A stretch of 64,000 nucleotides of DNA from Mucilaginibacter sp. SJ (GCF_028993635.1 NZ_CP118631.1:4898001-4962000); one strand, 5' to 3'; positions 17,202 through 26,179 are shown, counted from the first letter of the stretch. Translations and numbers: made by a program. The notes: generated from the sequence alone by a model not told the origin.

Positions 17202-19169
17202 ATGCTAAAAAGAGCTTTTTTAATGCTGTGTGCAGCCGGTACCTTTACCGGGGTGCGTGCGCAAACACAATATACCATAGCGGCTGATAAGGTGAAGGCA
17301 CACATTCAGCCAACCATGTATGGGATATTTTTTGAGGATATTAACCTTGCTGCCGATGGCGGTGTTTATGCCGAACTGGTAAAAAACCGCTCGTTTGAGT
17401 TCAATATGCCTCTGATGGGATGGAAGGAACATACAAAGGATGGCGGTGACGGCCGTACAGAAGTGATAAACCGTGCTGTTGAACGGCCGGAGAATGCGCA
17501 CTTTATAAAAAGTTATATTACAACCGATGCCGGTTTTTACGGTTTCTCGAACGAGGGCTTTCGCGGGATGGGGGTTAAGGAAGGCGAGGAATACAGCTTT
17601 TCGGTGATAGCCAAACAGGAAGGCGATACCGATGTAAAACTGAATATTGAGCTGCACGGCGATAATGATGCTATTATTGGTAAAGCCGAACTTACGCCAA
17701 CTGATAAAGAATGGAACCGTTATAGCGTGAAATTTAAATCGGATGCTACAACGCAGAAAGCACGTTTGTATGTTTGGATGAGCGGCAAGGGCGTAATCGA
17801 CCTCGATATGATTTCCCTGTTCCCAGAGCACACCTGGAAAAACCGCCCGGGTGGCCTGCGTGCCGACCTGGTACAGCGACTGGCTGATCTTAAGCCCGGC
17901 TTTTTACGCTTTCCCGGCGGATGCATTGTTGAAGGCCGCGAGTTGAGCAACCGCTATCAGTGGAAAAAAACTATCGGCGCGGTTGATAAACGCGAGAACA
18001 TCATTAACCGCTGGAATACCGAGTTTAAACACCGTCCAACGCCTGATTATTATCAAACTTTCGGCCTGGGCTTTATGGAGTATTTCATGACTGCCGAAGA
18101 TATTGGCGCTTCGCCTCTGCCTATCCTGAATTGCGGTATGGCCTGCGAATTCAACACCGGCGAGCTGGTGCCTTTGGATAAACTTGATCCTTACGTGCAG
18201 GACGCACTCGACCTGATTGAGTTTGCTAATGGCGATGCCAGCACCAAATGGGGTAAGCTGCGTACCGATCTCGGTCACCCGGCACCGTTTAATTTAAAAA
18301 TGATCGGTGTAGGTAACGAGCAATGGGGCCCGCAATATATCGACCGTTGGAAAATTTTCACCAAGGCTATCAAAACTAAATACCCCGATATCAAAATCGT
18401 ATCGGCTTTAGGCCCATCGCCCGATGGTAAGGAGTTTGACTTGTTAAATAAAACATTCCGCAGTTTAGGTGCTGATATTTTGGATGAGCATTACTATGCG
18501 CCTGCAAAATGGTTCAGGGATAATGCCCGCCGCTACGATAATTATGATCGTAAAGGTCCTAAGATCTTCGCCGGTGAGTATGCCGCGCAAAGCAAATCCA
18601 CAGTAAATCCGGATAATAAAAACAATTGGGAGTGCGCATTATCAGAAGCAGCCTTCATGACCGGTTTAGAGCGTAATGCAGATGTGGTGAACATGGCTTC
18701 ATATGCCCCGCTTTTCGCTCATGTGGAAGGCTGGCAGTGGACACCAAACCTCATCTGGTTTGATAACCTGAAAAGCTATGCTACACCAAATTATTATGTG
18801 CAGCAATTGTTTTCGTTAAATAAAGGCACCGATGTAGTGCCGCTTACCTTAAACAATGAAGCCGTAGCCGGGCAAAATGATAGCTACGCAACCGCCAGTT
18901 TAGATAAGAATACCAACGAACTGGTGATCAAGTTTGTGAACACCGGCACATCAGCGCAAAACGTGAACTTTAAAATTACAGGTTCGAAAGGTTATCAGAA
19001 ACAAGCGACAGTTACAACACTGAAATCCGATAATAAGGATGCTGAAAACTCATTGACCGCACCAACGGCAGTTAGCCCTGTTGAAAACAAGATTGATATT
19101 TCGGGCAATACCCTGAAGCTGGCGGTTGAGCCATACTCGTTTAAAATAGTAAGGCTTAAAAATAAATAG
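17202..19169 (+). CDS. Secreted GH51 alpha-L-arabinofuranosidase
   Basis: Retaining exo-enzyme of family 51, 655 residues, that removes terminal alpha-L-arabinofuranosyl groups from arabinan and arabinoxylan fragments. A signal peptide covers about residues 1-20 (MLKRAFLMLCAAGTFTGVRA, cleaved before QTQYT). The family opening is HIQPTMYGIFFEDINLAADGG. A carbohydrate-binding-like insert (about 70-205) is followed by the catalytic barrel: FLRFPGGCIVEG, the acid/base Glu in GVGNEQWGPQY, and the nucleophile Glu in IFAGEYAAQ. The C-terminal beta domain ends in the usual SFKIVRLK. It is packed against galM (7 bases) and GH43 (2 bases), so the three are one operon. Assignment is very secure. Confidence 0.95.
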   Translation: MLKRAFLMLCAAGTFTGVRAQTQYTIAADKVKAHIQPTMYGIFFEDINLAADGGVYAELVKNRSFEFNMPLMGWKEHTKDGGDGRTEVINRAVERPENAHFIKSYITTDAGFYGFSNEGFRGMGVKEGEEYSFSVIAKQEGDTDVKLNIELHGDNDAIIGKAELTPTDKEWNRYSVKFKSDATTQKARLYVWMSGKGVIDLDMISLFPEHTWKNRPGGLRADLVQRLADLKPGFLRFPGGCIVEGRELSNRYQWKKTIGAVDKRENIINRWNTEFKHRPTPDYYQTFGLGFMEYFMTAEDIGASPLPILNCGMACEFNTGELVPLDKLDPYVQDALDLIEFANGDASTKWGKLRTDLGHPAPFNLKMIGVGNEQWGPQYIDRWKIFTKAIKTKYPDIKIVSALGPSPDGKEFDLLNKTFRSLGADILDEHYYAPAKWFRDNARRYDNYDRKGPKIFAGEYAAQSKSTVNPDNKNNWECALSEAAFMTGLERNADVVNMASYAPLFAHVEGWQWTPNLIWFDNLKSYATPNYYVQQLFSLNKGTDVVPLTLNNEAVAGQNDSYATASLDKNTNELVIKFVNTGTSAQNVNFKITGSKGYQKQATVTTLKSDNKDAENSLTAPTAVSPVENKIDISGNTLKLAVEPYSFKIVRLKNK

Positions 19170-19171
19170 CC

Positions 19172-20176
19172 TTGAAAAATATCCTATTGATCATAACCTT
19201 ATTGTTCCCGGGCATTTTCTGCAATGCCCAGGAACTAAGGACTGATATATCGGTACATGACCCGGTAATGACCCGGCAGGATAGTACGTATTACATCTTT
19301 TGTACGGGCAACGGCATTGCCATGTGGTCGTCGTCAGATAGGATACACTGGAAGGCCGAGAAACCGGTATTTGCTGCACCTCCGCAATGGGCTCTTGACG
19401 CTATTCCTGGTTTTAAAGGCCATATCTGGGCCCCGGATATTTCGTTTTACAATGGATTGTACTACCTGTTTTACTCGGTATCGGCCTTTGGCAAAAACAC
19501 TTCGGCCATAGGTGTAGCAACCAATACTACATTACATACCAATGATCCGGCATATAAATGGATTGATCATGGCAAAGTGATTCAATCAATCCCCGGCAAA
19601 ACCAACTGGAATGCCATCGACCCCAATTTAATTACAGATAAAGATGGTACACCGTATCTGGTTTTCGGATCGTTTTGGGATGGTTTAAAATTAGTGAAGC
19701 TGAATAAAGAGAGGTTAAGCGTTGCGGAGGATCTTAACAATATCCCAACCATAGCCACCCGCCGAAAAGGATCAACGGAAAATCTTCCCGCTGTTGACGG
19801 GAACCCGGTTGACGCCGGCGGCAATGCCATTGAAGCGCCGTTTATTTTTAAACACGATCAATACTTTTACCTGTTTGCCTCGATAGATTATTGCTGCAAA
19901 GGGCCGAAGAGTACTTACAAAATGATTATCGGTCGTTCAAAAAACCTAAAAGGGCCATACCTGGATAAAGATGGTATTGCTATGGATAAAGGCGGAGGCA
20001 GTATCCTGCTGGCCGGCGATAAGGATTGGTACGGTGTTGGACATAACGGTGTAAGCACCTTTGACGGCGCGGATTACATTATTTTCCACGGCTATGATGC
20101 AGCTGATAGAGGGATTTCGAAGTTAAGGATTGAGAAACTGGATTGGGTTGGCGGATGGCCGGTTGTAGGGAAATGA
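19172..20176 (+). CDS. Secreted GH43 enzyme, probable endo-alpha-1,5-L-arabinanase
   Basis: Inverting five-bladed beta-propeller hydrolase of family 43, 334 residues. The call of endo-arabinanase rests on overall layout: the catalytic base region SVHDPVMTRQDSTYYIF, the WAPDISFYNGLYYLFYS blade, the pKa-modulating Asp in AIDPNLITD, the acid Glu in AIEAPFIFKHDQYFYLF, and the calcium-site-like GVGHNGV. The only in-frame start that keeps the signal peptide (KNILLIITLLFPGIFCNAQ) is a TTG at 19172, two bases after the GH51 stop. This suggests that re-initiating ribosomes translate it. A family A repeat follows at 20205. Alternatives within GH43 are arabinofuranosidase or xylosidase. Confidence 0.88.
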   Translation: MKNILLIITLLFPGIFCNAQELRTDISVHDPVMTRQDSTYYIFCTGNGIAMWSSSDRIHWKAEKPVFAAPPQWALDAIPGFKGHIWAPDISFYNGLYYLFYSVSAFGKNTSAIGVATNTTLHTNDPAYKWIDHGKVIQSIPGKTNWNAIDPNLITDKDGTPYLVFGSFWDGLKLVKLNKERLSVAEDLNNIPTIATRRKGSTENLPAVDGNPVDAGGNAIEAPFIFKHDQYFYLFASIDYCCKGPKSTYKMIIGRSKNLKGPYLDKDGIAMDKGGGSILLAGDKDWYGVGHNGVSTFDGADYIIFHGYDAADRGISKLRIEKLDWVGGWPVVGK

Positions 20177-20204
20177 GTTAATTAATCTGGAAAAAGGTAG
20201 GGCC

Positions 20205-20330
20205 GTGCGATTCCTCCCTTGGGAGGGTGTAGGGAGGGGTGTCGTCGAGATGCTCAGTTGTTGCAATGGTGTATAAACCCCTCCCTGCCAATACGCAATC
20301 CTAACGCGCCCCTCCCCAAGGGAGGGAACT
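20205..20330 (+). repeat. Interspersed palindromic repeat, family A, copy 2
   Basis: About 126 bp in the same orientation as copy 1: starts GTGCGATTCCTCCCTTGGGA, contains GTGTATAAACCCCTCCCTGCC, and ends CCCCAAGGGAGGGAACT. It separates the two GH43 genes. Confidence 0.9.
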
Positions 20331-20404
20331 GTCAATTACTATTGAGAGAGGGAATTTGAAAGGAGCATAGGCCTGTTGGCCTGTGAATTTAAATCGATTA
20401 CAAT

Positions 20405-21382
20405 ATGAAAATATCACAATACCTGATTGCATTAGGCCTAACACTTGGCAGCCTGACATATGCCAATGCCACAACCCGCGATACCACTTTTCACTCTGAT
20501 GGTAACCCCATCATCAGGCATAAATATACCGCCGACCCGGCGGCTATGGTTTATAAGGACAAGGTATACCTGTACACCGGACATGATGAAGCTGCTCCCG
20601 GTCATAACGGCTATACCATGCACGACTGGACCTGCTTCACTACAACCGATATGGTGACCTGGACAGAGCATCCCTCACCGATGAATGTTAAGGCTTTTCA
20701 ATGGGCCAGGGACGATGCATGGGCTTCGCAGGTGATAGAACGGAATGGCAAGTTTTACTGGTATGTGGCTGTTGAACATGGTACTATCCGCGGTAAAGCT
20801 ATCGGTGTTGCGGTGTCTGATAGTCCGCTGGGGCCGTTTAAGGATGCCCGTGGCAGCGCTTTGGTTACCAACGATATGACCAAAGCCGTAAAGCATTCAT
20901 GGGATGATATTGACCCAACAGTTATTATTGACAAAGACGGACAAGCCTACCTGTTTTGGGGCAATGGCATTTGCTATTACGCTAAACTGAAAAGTAACAT
21001 GACCGAGCTTGATGGTGAGATCAAAACCATCACCTTGCCGCACTATACCGAAGCACCATGGATCCATGAGCGTAATGGCTGGTATTATCTTTCATATGCT
21101 TATGAATTTCCTGAGAAAATAGCCTATGCTATGAGCAGGAATATCAACGGGCCATGGGAATATAAGGGGATCATTAATGAAATAGCAGGAAATTCCAATA
21201 CCAATCACCAGGCTATTATTGAGTTTAAGGGCAAATGGTATTTTATATATCATAACGGAGCGTTAGTGCCTGACGCTGGCAGTTTCCACCGTTCCGTTTG
21301 CATCGATTATTTGTATTACAATAAAGATGGGAGCATTAAGCGGGTGATAATGACCAGCGAAGGGGTTAAGCCGGCCAAATAA
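20405..21382 (+). CDS. Secreted GH43 glycosidase (xylosidase/arabinofuranosidase type)
   Basis: Family 43 beta-propeller enzyme of 325 residues with a signal peptide at about 1-22 (MKISQYLIALGLTLGSLTYANA). Catalytic landmarks: the base Asp in HKYTADPAAMVYKDKVYLYTG, the Asp in DIDPTVIIDKDGQAYLFWG, and the acid Glu in YTEAPWIHERNGWYYLSYA. A GNSNTNHQAI motif near residue 260 supplies the central-cavity His. It differs from the upstream GH43 in sequence and lies past the repeat, so it may have its own transcript. Exo-acting arabinofuranosidase or beta-xylosidase is likely given the arabinan context; exact linkage cannot be read. A terminator-like hairpin follows. Confidence 0.88.
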   Translation: MKISQYLIALGLTLGSLTYANATTRDTTFHSDGNPIIRHKYTADPAAMVYKDKVYLYTGHDEAAPGHNGYTMHDWTCFTTTDMVTWTEHPSPMNVKAFQWARDDAWASQVIERNGKFYWYVAVEHGTIRGKAIGVAVSDSPLGPFKDARGSALVTNDMTKAVKHSWDDIDPTVIIDKDGQAYLFWGNGICYYAKLKSNMTELDGEIKTITLPHYTEAPWIHERNGWYYLSYAYEFPEKIAYAMSRNINGPWEYKGIINEIAGNSNTNHQAIIEFKGKWYFIYHNGALVPDAGSFHRSVCIDYLYYNKDGSIKRVIMTSEGVKPAK

Positions 21383-21394
21383 TTAGTCCCACTC

Positions 21395-21421
21395 AAGCCT
21401 TCCCGGGGTAGGGAGGGCTTT
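21395..21421 (+). terminator. Terminator-like hairpin after the second GH43
   Basis: Arms AAGCCTTCCC (21395-21404) and GGGAGGGCTT (21411-21420), 10 bp with one G-T pair, loop GGGGTA. The T tract is only three bases, so termination may be partial. Confidence 0.5.
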
Positions 21422-21592
21422 AAGGTTGTCCTGACATGATAGTCCAAAGGGCGAATTATTCCGGTTCATAAATACATAATTTAATGAAAAGTAATTTTAC
21501 CAATTATTTTACTGATATTGCGTTGCTGAAGCAATATGGCCTGTAACCAGTTGGCTATGATTGCTTTGGTAAGGAACCAATTATAACAAAAT

Positions 21593-23530
21593 ATGATCAT
21601 TAAAAATGTTTACTTATTACTTGCCGGACTTTTATTGGCCGGTTTTACTTCATGCAAAAAGAAAGAAGTTTTGCCGGGCAATTCCGGGAACGTTCCCGGT
21701 GATACAGTGGTGAACACCGGGAAGGCGTTGCCGGCGGGTGCAAAAGACGGGGTTACCTTTATCAACTCGGGTAAATCGGTAATTTTTAACCTGTATGCAC
21801 CGGGCAAAAAATCCGTATCGGTAATAGGTGATTTTAACGGTTGGGATGTGAATGACACCAAAGCCCTGATGAACAACACTCCCGATGGAAAACGCTGGTG
21901 GCTGCAGATTGATAACATCGACCCCGCTACCGAATATGGTTACCAGTTTTATATTGATAAATCATTAAAAGTAGCCGATCCGTATACCGAAAAGGTGCTT
22001 GATCCGGATAATGATTCATACATTTCCGCAGATACTTATCCCAACCTGAAGAAATATCCAACCGGGAAAACTACCGGTAATGTAAGCGTTTTTCAGGCCA
22101 ATCAGCCTGCGTACAGCTGGAAAAACACCAGTTTCACCCGCCCCGATAAAAAGAACCTGGTTATTTATGAATTATTGGTTCGTGATTTTATTGATGCACA
22201 TAATTATCAAACCCTTACAGATACGCTGAAGTATCTCTCCAACCTGGGTGTTAACGCTATTGAACTGATGCCTTTTAATGAGTTTGAAGGTAATCTTTCA
22301 TGGGGGTATAATCCGTCTTTTTATTTTGCGCCTGATAAATACTACGGTACCAAAAACGCCTTGAAAGCTTTTATTGATGAGTGCCACTCGCGGGGTATCG
22401 CGGTGATCCAGGATATGGTGCTTAATCATTCCTTTGGCCAATCGCCAATGGTACAGATGTATTTTAATACAACAGCAGGCAAACCTGCGGCCAACAACCC
22501 CTGGTATAATGTGGATCCAACGCATCCTTACAATGTAGGTTACCAGTTTAACCATGAAAGTGCCGACACTAAATATTTTGTAAAAAATGTGCTCAAATTC
22601 TGGATGACGGAGTATAAGATAGATGGTTTCCGCTTCGACCTTTCAAAAGGTTTTACCCAGGTTAACTATGGCACGTCTGATGCAGCCGTGAACGCATGGA
22701 GCCAGTACGACGCCAGTCGTGTAGCCATCTGGAAAGATTATAACAACTACATCAAAAGCGTCGATAATAATAATTTCTACGTAATACTGGAACATTTTGC
22801 GGCTAACCAGGAAGAAAAAGAACTGGCCGGCGAAGGCATGATGCTTTGGAACAACCTGAACTATAATGCCAATGAAGCTACTATGGGCTGGCTAACCAAC
22901 TCCAATTTTCAGGGTTTGTTTTATGATCAGCATACGTTTACGCAGCCGTATAACCTGGTAGGTTACTTTGAAAGCCATGATGAAGAACGCCTGCAGTTTA
23001 AAAACGAAAGTTATGGCAATGCGGTTGGCAGCTATAACGTAAAAGATAAAAACACTGGATTAGCGCGCGAAGAAATGGCAGCCGCGTTCCTGTTCTCGGT
23101 TCCGGGGCCTAAGATGCTGTGGCAGTTTGGCGAGCTCGGCTACGATGTAAGTATTAACCAGGGGGGCCGTACAAGCAATAAACCCATCTACTGGAACTAT
23201 AATACCGATCCTGATAGAAGGCATTTATATGGCGTTTATGCAAAGATGATTAAGGTGAAGGAAAAGAACGCTGTATTTGCCTCAACCAATTCTACTTATG
23301 ACCTTGCCGGCCCTATTAAAACTATACAGTTAAAAGATGCCAGTGCGAATGTTGAAGTGGTTGGTAATTTTGATGTGGTGCAGCAAACCGGCAATATCAG
23401 CTTCCCGGCTACCGGAACGTGGTACGATAACATTCGCAAAACCAGTATTAATGTAACATCATTGCCATATTCCATGACGCTGCAACCCGGCGAATATCAT
23501 GTTTACAGCAGTGTTCCTTTACAGCAATAA
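21593..23530 (+). CDS. GH13 alpha-amylase-family lipoprotein
   Basis: Alpha-glucan-active enzyme of 645 residues. The lipobox GFTSC (about residues 17-21) predicts a surface or periplasmic lipoprotein. An early-set/CBM48-like beta domain (about 55-140, containing SVSVIGDFNGWDVNDTK) comes before the (beta/alpha)8 barrel. The four GH13 regions are visible: I QDMVLNHSFG, II GFRFDLSKGF with the nucleophile Asp, III VILEHF with the acid Glu, and IV FESHDEER. The first barrel strand is NLVIYELLVRDF. The C-terminal beta domain ends at about 645. It lies beyond the arabinan genes and after a hairpin, so it is probably a separate unit for starch or glycogen breakdown; no susC/D pair is present. Confidence 0.93.
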   Translation: MIIKNVYLLLAGLLLAGFTSCKKKEVLPGNSGNVPGDTVVNTGKALPAGAKDGVTFINSGKSVIFNLYAPGKKSVSVIGDFNGWDVNDTKALMNNTPDGKRWWLQIDNIDPATEYGYQFYIDKSLKVADPYTEKVLDPDNDSYISADTYPNLKKYPTGKTTGNVSVFQANQPAYSWKNTSFTRPDKKNLVIYELLVRDFIDAHNYQTLTDTLKYLSNLGVNAIELMPFNEFEGNLSWGYNPSFYFAPDKYYGTKNALKAFIDECHSRGIAVIQDMVLNHSFGQSPMVQMYFNTTAGKPAANNPWYNVDPTHPYNVGYQFNHESADTKYFVKNVLKFWMTEYKIDGFRFDLSKGFTQVNYGTSDAAVNAWSQYDASRVAIWKDYNNYIKSVDNNNFYVILEHFAANQEEKELAGEGMMLWNNLNYNANEATMGWLTNSNFQGLFYDQHTFTQPYNLVGYFESHDEERLQFKNESYGNAVGSYNVKDKNTGLAREEMAAAFLFSVPGPKMLWQFGELGYDVSINQGGRTSNKPIYWNYNTDPDRRHLYGVYAKMIKVKEKNAVFASTNSTYDLAGPIKTIQLKDASANVEVVGNFDVVQQTGNISFPATGTWYDNIRKTSINVTSLPYSMTLQPGEYHVYSSVPLQQ

Positions 23531-23651
23531 CGAGGTTAAAATACTAAGTGTTAAGGCTTCCGGGAGTTGATAAATGCTGTTTTTAAGACGTAGTTTTCAA
23601 CAGGGAATTACACTTCCGAAAACTTTAAACGTGTAATGGCCTTATTTTTAA

Positions 23652-23680
23652 TTGATTGTTAATAATTAATGTTACCTTTG
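23652..23680 (+). promoter_or_regulatory. Bacteroidetes-type promoter of the cold-shock gene
   Basis: TTG at 23652-23654 (-33) and TACCTTTG at 23673-23680 (-7, exact fit to TAnnTTTG), 18 bases apart. It would start RNA about 12 bases before the ATG. Confidence 0.6.
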
Positions 23681-23699
23681 TGGCTTAAATAAAAATATA

Positions 23700-23888
23700 A
23701 TGCAAGGAACAGTAAAATTCTTTAATGAAACTAAAGGCTTCGGATTTATTACACCAATAGATGGTGGTGCTGAAGTTTTTGTACACGTATCAGGTTTGGT
23801 TGACACTATCCGTGAAAACGATAGCGTTACCTACGATGTAGAGCAAGGCCGTAAAGGCCCAAATGCGGTGAATGTAAAAGTAGCTTAA
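23700..23888 (+). CDS. Cold-shock domain protein (CspA family)
   Basis: Single-domain OB-fold nucleic-acid-binding protein of 62 residues; members act as RNA chaperones during cold or growth transitions. It starts MQGTVKFFNETKGFGFI, which contains RNP1 (KGFGFI), and continues with RNP2 (VFVHVS, about 26-31). It is slightly shorter than the E. coli type (about 70 residues) but complete, ending NAVNVKVA. A good TTG/TACCTTTG promoter is just upstream and a terminator just downstream, so it is a one-gene unit. The short leader offers no long cold-sensing 5' UTR of the enteric kind. Confidence 0.96.
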   Translation: MQGTVKFFNETKGFGFITPIDGGAEVFVHVSGLVDTIRENDSVTYDVEQGRKGPNAVNVKVA

Positions 23889-23914
23889 ACTATTAATTAT
23901 ATAAAAATCGTACG

Positions 23915-23946
23915 GCATCTGTTCAGCAATGGGCAGATGCTTTTTT
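23915..23946 (+). terminator. Terminator of the cold-shock gene
   Basis: Arms GCATCTG (23915-23921) and CAGATGC (23934-23940) followed by six T; 26 bases past the stop. Confidence 0.75.
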
Positions 23947-23951
23947 ATGCA

Positions 23952-23985
23952 ATAAAAAAGCCTAACGCATGCATTCCGTTAGGCT
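23952..23985 (-). terminator. Terminator of hemH
   Basis: Arms AGCCTAACG (23959-23967) and CGTTAGGCT (23977-23985). On the minus strand the stem is followed by six T, 28 bases past the hemH stop. It lies back to back with the cold-shock terminator. Confidence 0.8.
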
Positions 23986-24012
23986 ATGATTATCTTTCGA
24001 CCCGAAGTACGC

Positions 24013-25032
24013 TTAAGATGGGTTTACCATCTGCACTAAAGCATCTATAAACTTAGGGGCATCATTCAAACTCTCAACCAGTTGCACATGCTCACCGCCA
24101 AGCGCTCTAAACTCGTCACCGTATTCGGTAGTTACTTCATATACGGTTTCAAGGCAGTCGGCTACAAAGGCGGGGCAAAATACCAGGAGACGTTTTTTAC
24201 CTTCGCCGGCCAGCTTAGCTACGATTTCGCTGGTGTAAGGCTGCACCCATGGGTCGTTGCCCAGGCGTGATTGAAAGCAGATGGTATATTTCTCTTTCGG
24301 AATGCCCATTTTTTCAGCTATCAGTTTCGCTGTATGGTGCGATTGTGCTGAATAACAAAAGCGGTTGGCATCAGTAAGTGTTTCACAGCAGCCGGCCGAT
24401 TTAAGGCAGTGGTTATGCGTATGGTCGGCTTTAATCAGCTGCCTTTGCGGCAGTCCGTGAAAGCTAAATAAAACGTGATCGTAGGTATCCGGGTTGTATT
24501 TTTGAGCGTTATCAGCAAAAGTTTCAATCATCAGCTCGTTATCATGAAACGAGTTGATGAAGCTGATATTTGGCGATGTTGGCCATTTACCAACAATGTC
24601 CATCACTTTTTCATAAACAGACCCGGTACTGGCCGAAGCATATTGCGGAAACAAAGGGATCACCTGGATACATTCAACAAGGGCTGCTTTCAGTTTCTCT
24701 AATGCCGATTCGATAGAAGGGTTTTGGTAACGCATAGCCAACTCAACCATATAGTCATCGCCAAGGCGCTGTTGCAAAGCCTGCTGTTGTAAAACGCTGT
24801 AATGTAACAGTGGTGAGCCTGTTTTGGGGTCCCAGATGGCTTGGTACAATTTGGCCGATTTAGGCGCCCTGAACGGAACAATAAGGCCTTTGACTAAAAG
24901 GGTACGTGAAATGGCCCCGATGTCAATAACCCGCGGATCCATCAAAAATTCATTCAAATAACGCTTTACATCTGCTGTGCTGGGGCTATCCGGGGTGCCC
25001 AGGTTAACCAGTAAAATTCCTTTTTTAGCCAT
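24013..25032 (-). CDS. hemH: Ferrochelatase HemH
   Basis: Inserts ferrous iron into protoporphyrin IX, the last step of protoheme synthesis. ATG 25032 gives 339 residues starting MAKKGILLVNLGTPDSP, the standard HemH N terminus; an in-frame ATG 54 bases upstream would only add an unrelated 18-residue extension. Landmarks: SPLLHYSVLQQQAL, the QVIPLFPQYASASTGS segment, the catalytic His in LFSFHGLPQR, and the conserved Glu near LLVFCPAFVADCLETVYE. The CLKSAGCCET stretch carries several cysteines, as in Bacteroidetes ferrochelatases. It is a single gene facing the cold-shock gene, with a clear terminator. Confidence 0.96.
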   Translation of the reverse strand: MAKKGILLVNLGTPDSPSTADVKRYLNEFLMDPRVIDIGAISRTLLVKGLIVPFRAPKSAKLYQAIWDPKTGSPLLHYSVLQQQALQQRLGDDYMVELAMRYQNPSIESALEKLKAALVECIQVIPLFPQYASASTGSVYEKVMDIVGKWPTSPNISFINSFHDNELMIETFADNAQKYNPDTYDHVLFSFHGLPQRQLIKADHTHNHCLKSAGCCETLTDANRFCYSAQSHHTAKLIAEKMGIPKEKYTICFQSRLGNDPWVQPYTSEIVAKLAGEGKKRLLVFCPAFVADCLETVYEVTTEYGDEFRALGGEHVQLVESLNDAPKFIDALVQMVNPS

Positions 25033-25154
25033 AACTGTAGGCGCAAAAATAGCAAAAAATGCCCCGTAAGTTATGACGGTAGTCACAATTTACAAATAAA
25101 TGAGGTGTAAGGTTTATTTATTCCCTGTCACTGTATACTCCCGTTATTATAGGA

Positions 25155-25224
25155 GACGAAGCAATCCCCAGCTTAGTAGGGAGATTTGCACGATTACCTG
25201 TCTGTTTGGGGGGATTGTTTCGTG
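25155..25224. repeat. Inverted repeat, family C
   Basis: GACGAAGCAATCCCC (25155-25169) faces GGGGATTGTTTCGTG (25210-25224), 13 of 15 positions pairing, with a 40-base centre. Confidence 0.8.
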
Positions 25225-25290
25225 TTTTTATCATGATGTGATTGTAAGAGGTTGATTATTAAATGTTTTTGGACAGGTTTAATGATATGG

Positions 25291-25391
25291 GCGTTGCCTG
25301 CGGCCCGGGCTTTACGCTGCAAATCCTCGCCTTGCCTGTACGCACTGAGGCCTGCACAAGGCTGTGGGTTTTCCGCTGCAATCCCTAACGC
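25291..25391 (-). repeat. Interspersed repeat, family B, copy 2
   Basis: On the minus strand it begins GCGTTAGGGATTGCAGCGGA and ends CCCGGGCCGCAGGCAACGC, the same ends as 13126-13206. It is 101 bp here against 81 bp in copy 1. Confidence 0.8.
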
Positions 25392-25489
25392 TGCCCTGCG
25401 CAACATCCCTAAAATATATTTTATACGTCATTACGATTTTTTCCGAGCTTAATAGTGGATACAATGACGAGCAGCGGGTTATGGATTAG

Positions 25490-26179
25490 TTAATCTCTGC
25501 TTTTCGGCAACGGAGCCTTCCACAATTTCCACCACGGTACACCCGGCGATTCATGGTGCTCATAATGATAGCCGAAAAAATAGCAGCTAAAAAATGCAGC
25601 CAAATGATTACGGCGCTGGCTCCGGGCAAAGTGCCGGTTATCGTGTTCGCCTTTATGCGGTTGGTACGTACCAAAGTAAAATAACTGTAATGTGCTCAGT
25701 AATGATGGTACAACCCAAAACATGATCAGGTTTGGCTGTGGGATCCAGATCTTCAGCATATTGAATACAACAGCCATCACCACAATTTGCCATATGGACA
25801 GGTAATTGCGGATAAATTGTACATACCATGCAAAAAAGCTGCCCTGATGATAATCCGGATCTTCATGGGTATGTACGTGGCTATGGTGCCTGTGGTGTTT
25901 GGTGTACAATTGCGGGTACCAGAACGAGGCATATAGGAAAGTGCTGAGGTAACCCACAAAGTTATTTAAGCCCTTATTGGGCGAAACTGTACCATGCATA
26001 GCATCATGTGCAGTGATGAACAGTCCGGTATAAAGGTGCATTTGCACCAGCATCAGTACACAAACAAGAGGATTGCTGAAGCTGAAATGCCACTGCATCA
26101 GTAATGTAATGCTTATTGCCCAGCAGCCAATTACCAGCGCGGCCACAAATAAACCAATATTTGATGGACTTTTTTGCAT
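25490..26179 (-). CDS. crtW: Beta-carotene ketolase CrtW-like membrane di-iron enzyme
   Basis: Membrane-bound non-heme di-iron oxygenase of 229 residues. The three histidine clusters of the CrtW/fatty-acid-desaturase superfamily are present: HDAMH (58-62), HHRHHSHVH (95-103) and HYEHH (205-209). The wording around them (FITAHDAMHGTV, DPDYH, and the C-terminal ESPGVPWWKL) is that of 4-ketolases rather than desaturases or CrtZ hydroxylases. Four or more hydrophobic segments fit an integral membrane protein. CrtW puts keto groups at C-4 of beta-ionone rings. It ends the minus-strand carotenoid group, 28 bases after ispH. The crtB, crtI and crtY genes are not in the window. A fatty-acid desaturase is the main alternative. 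Confidence 0.8.
   Translation of the reverse strand: MQKSPSNIGLFVAALVIGCWAISITLLMQWHFSFSNPLVCVLMLVQMHLYTGLFITAHDAMHGTVSPNKGLNNFVGYLSTFLYASFWYPQLYTKHHRHHSHVHTHEDPDYHQGSFFAWYVQFIRNYLSIWQIVVMAVVFNMLKIWIPQPNLIMFWVVPSLLSTLQLFYFGTYQPHKGEHDNRHFARSQRRNHLAAFFSCYFFGYHYEHHESPGVPWWKLWKAPLPKSRD

Larger units (their letters stand above)
25033..25489. other. Repeat mosaic between crtW and hemH (457 bp)
   Basis: No credible gene. Three different inverted-repeat elements lie side by side: 25155-25224, 25291-25391 (family B, copy 2) and roughly 25429-25466 (CGTCATTACGA ... CAATGACG). Small frames here are repeat products and show no protein-like composition. Confidence 0.8.

Noticed and set aside
25194-25406. 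70-residue frame on the minus strand
   Set aside because: It lies across two inverted repeats and has no protein-like features, so it is a by-product of the repeats.
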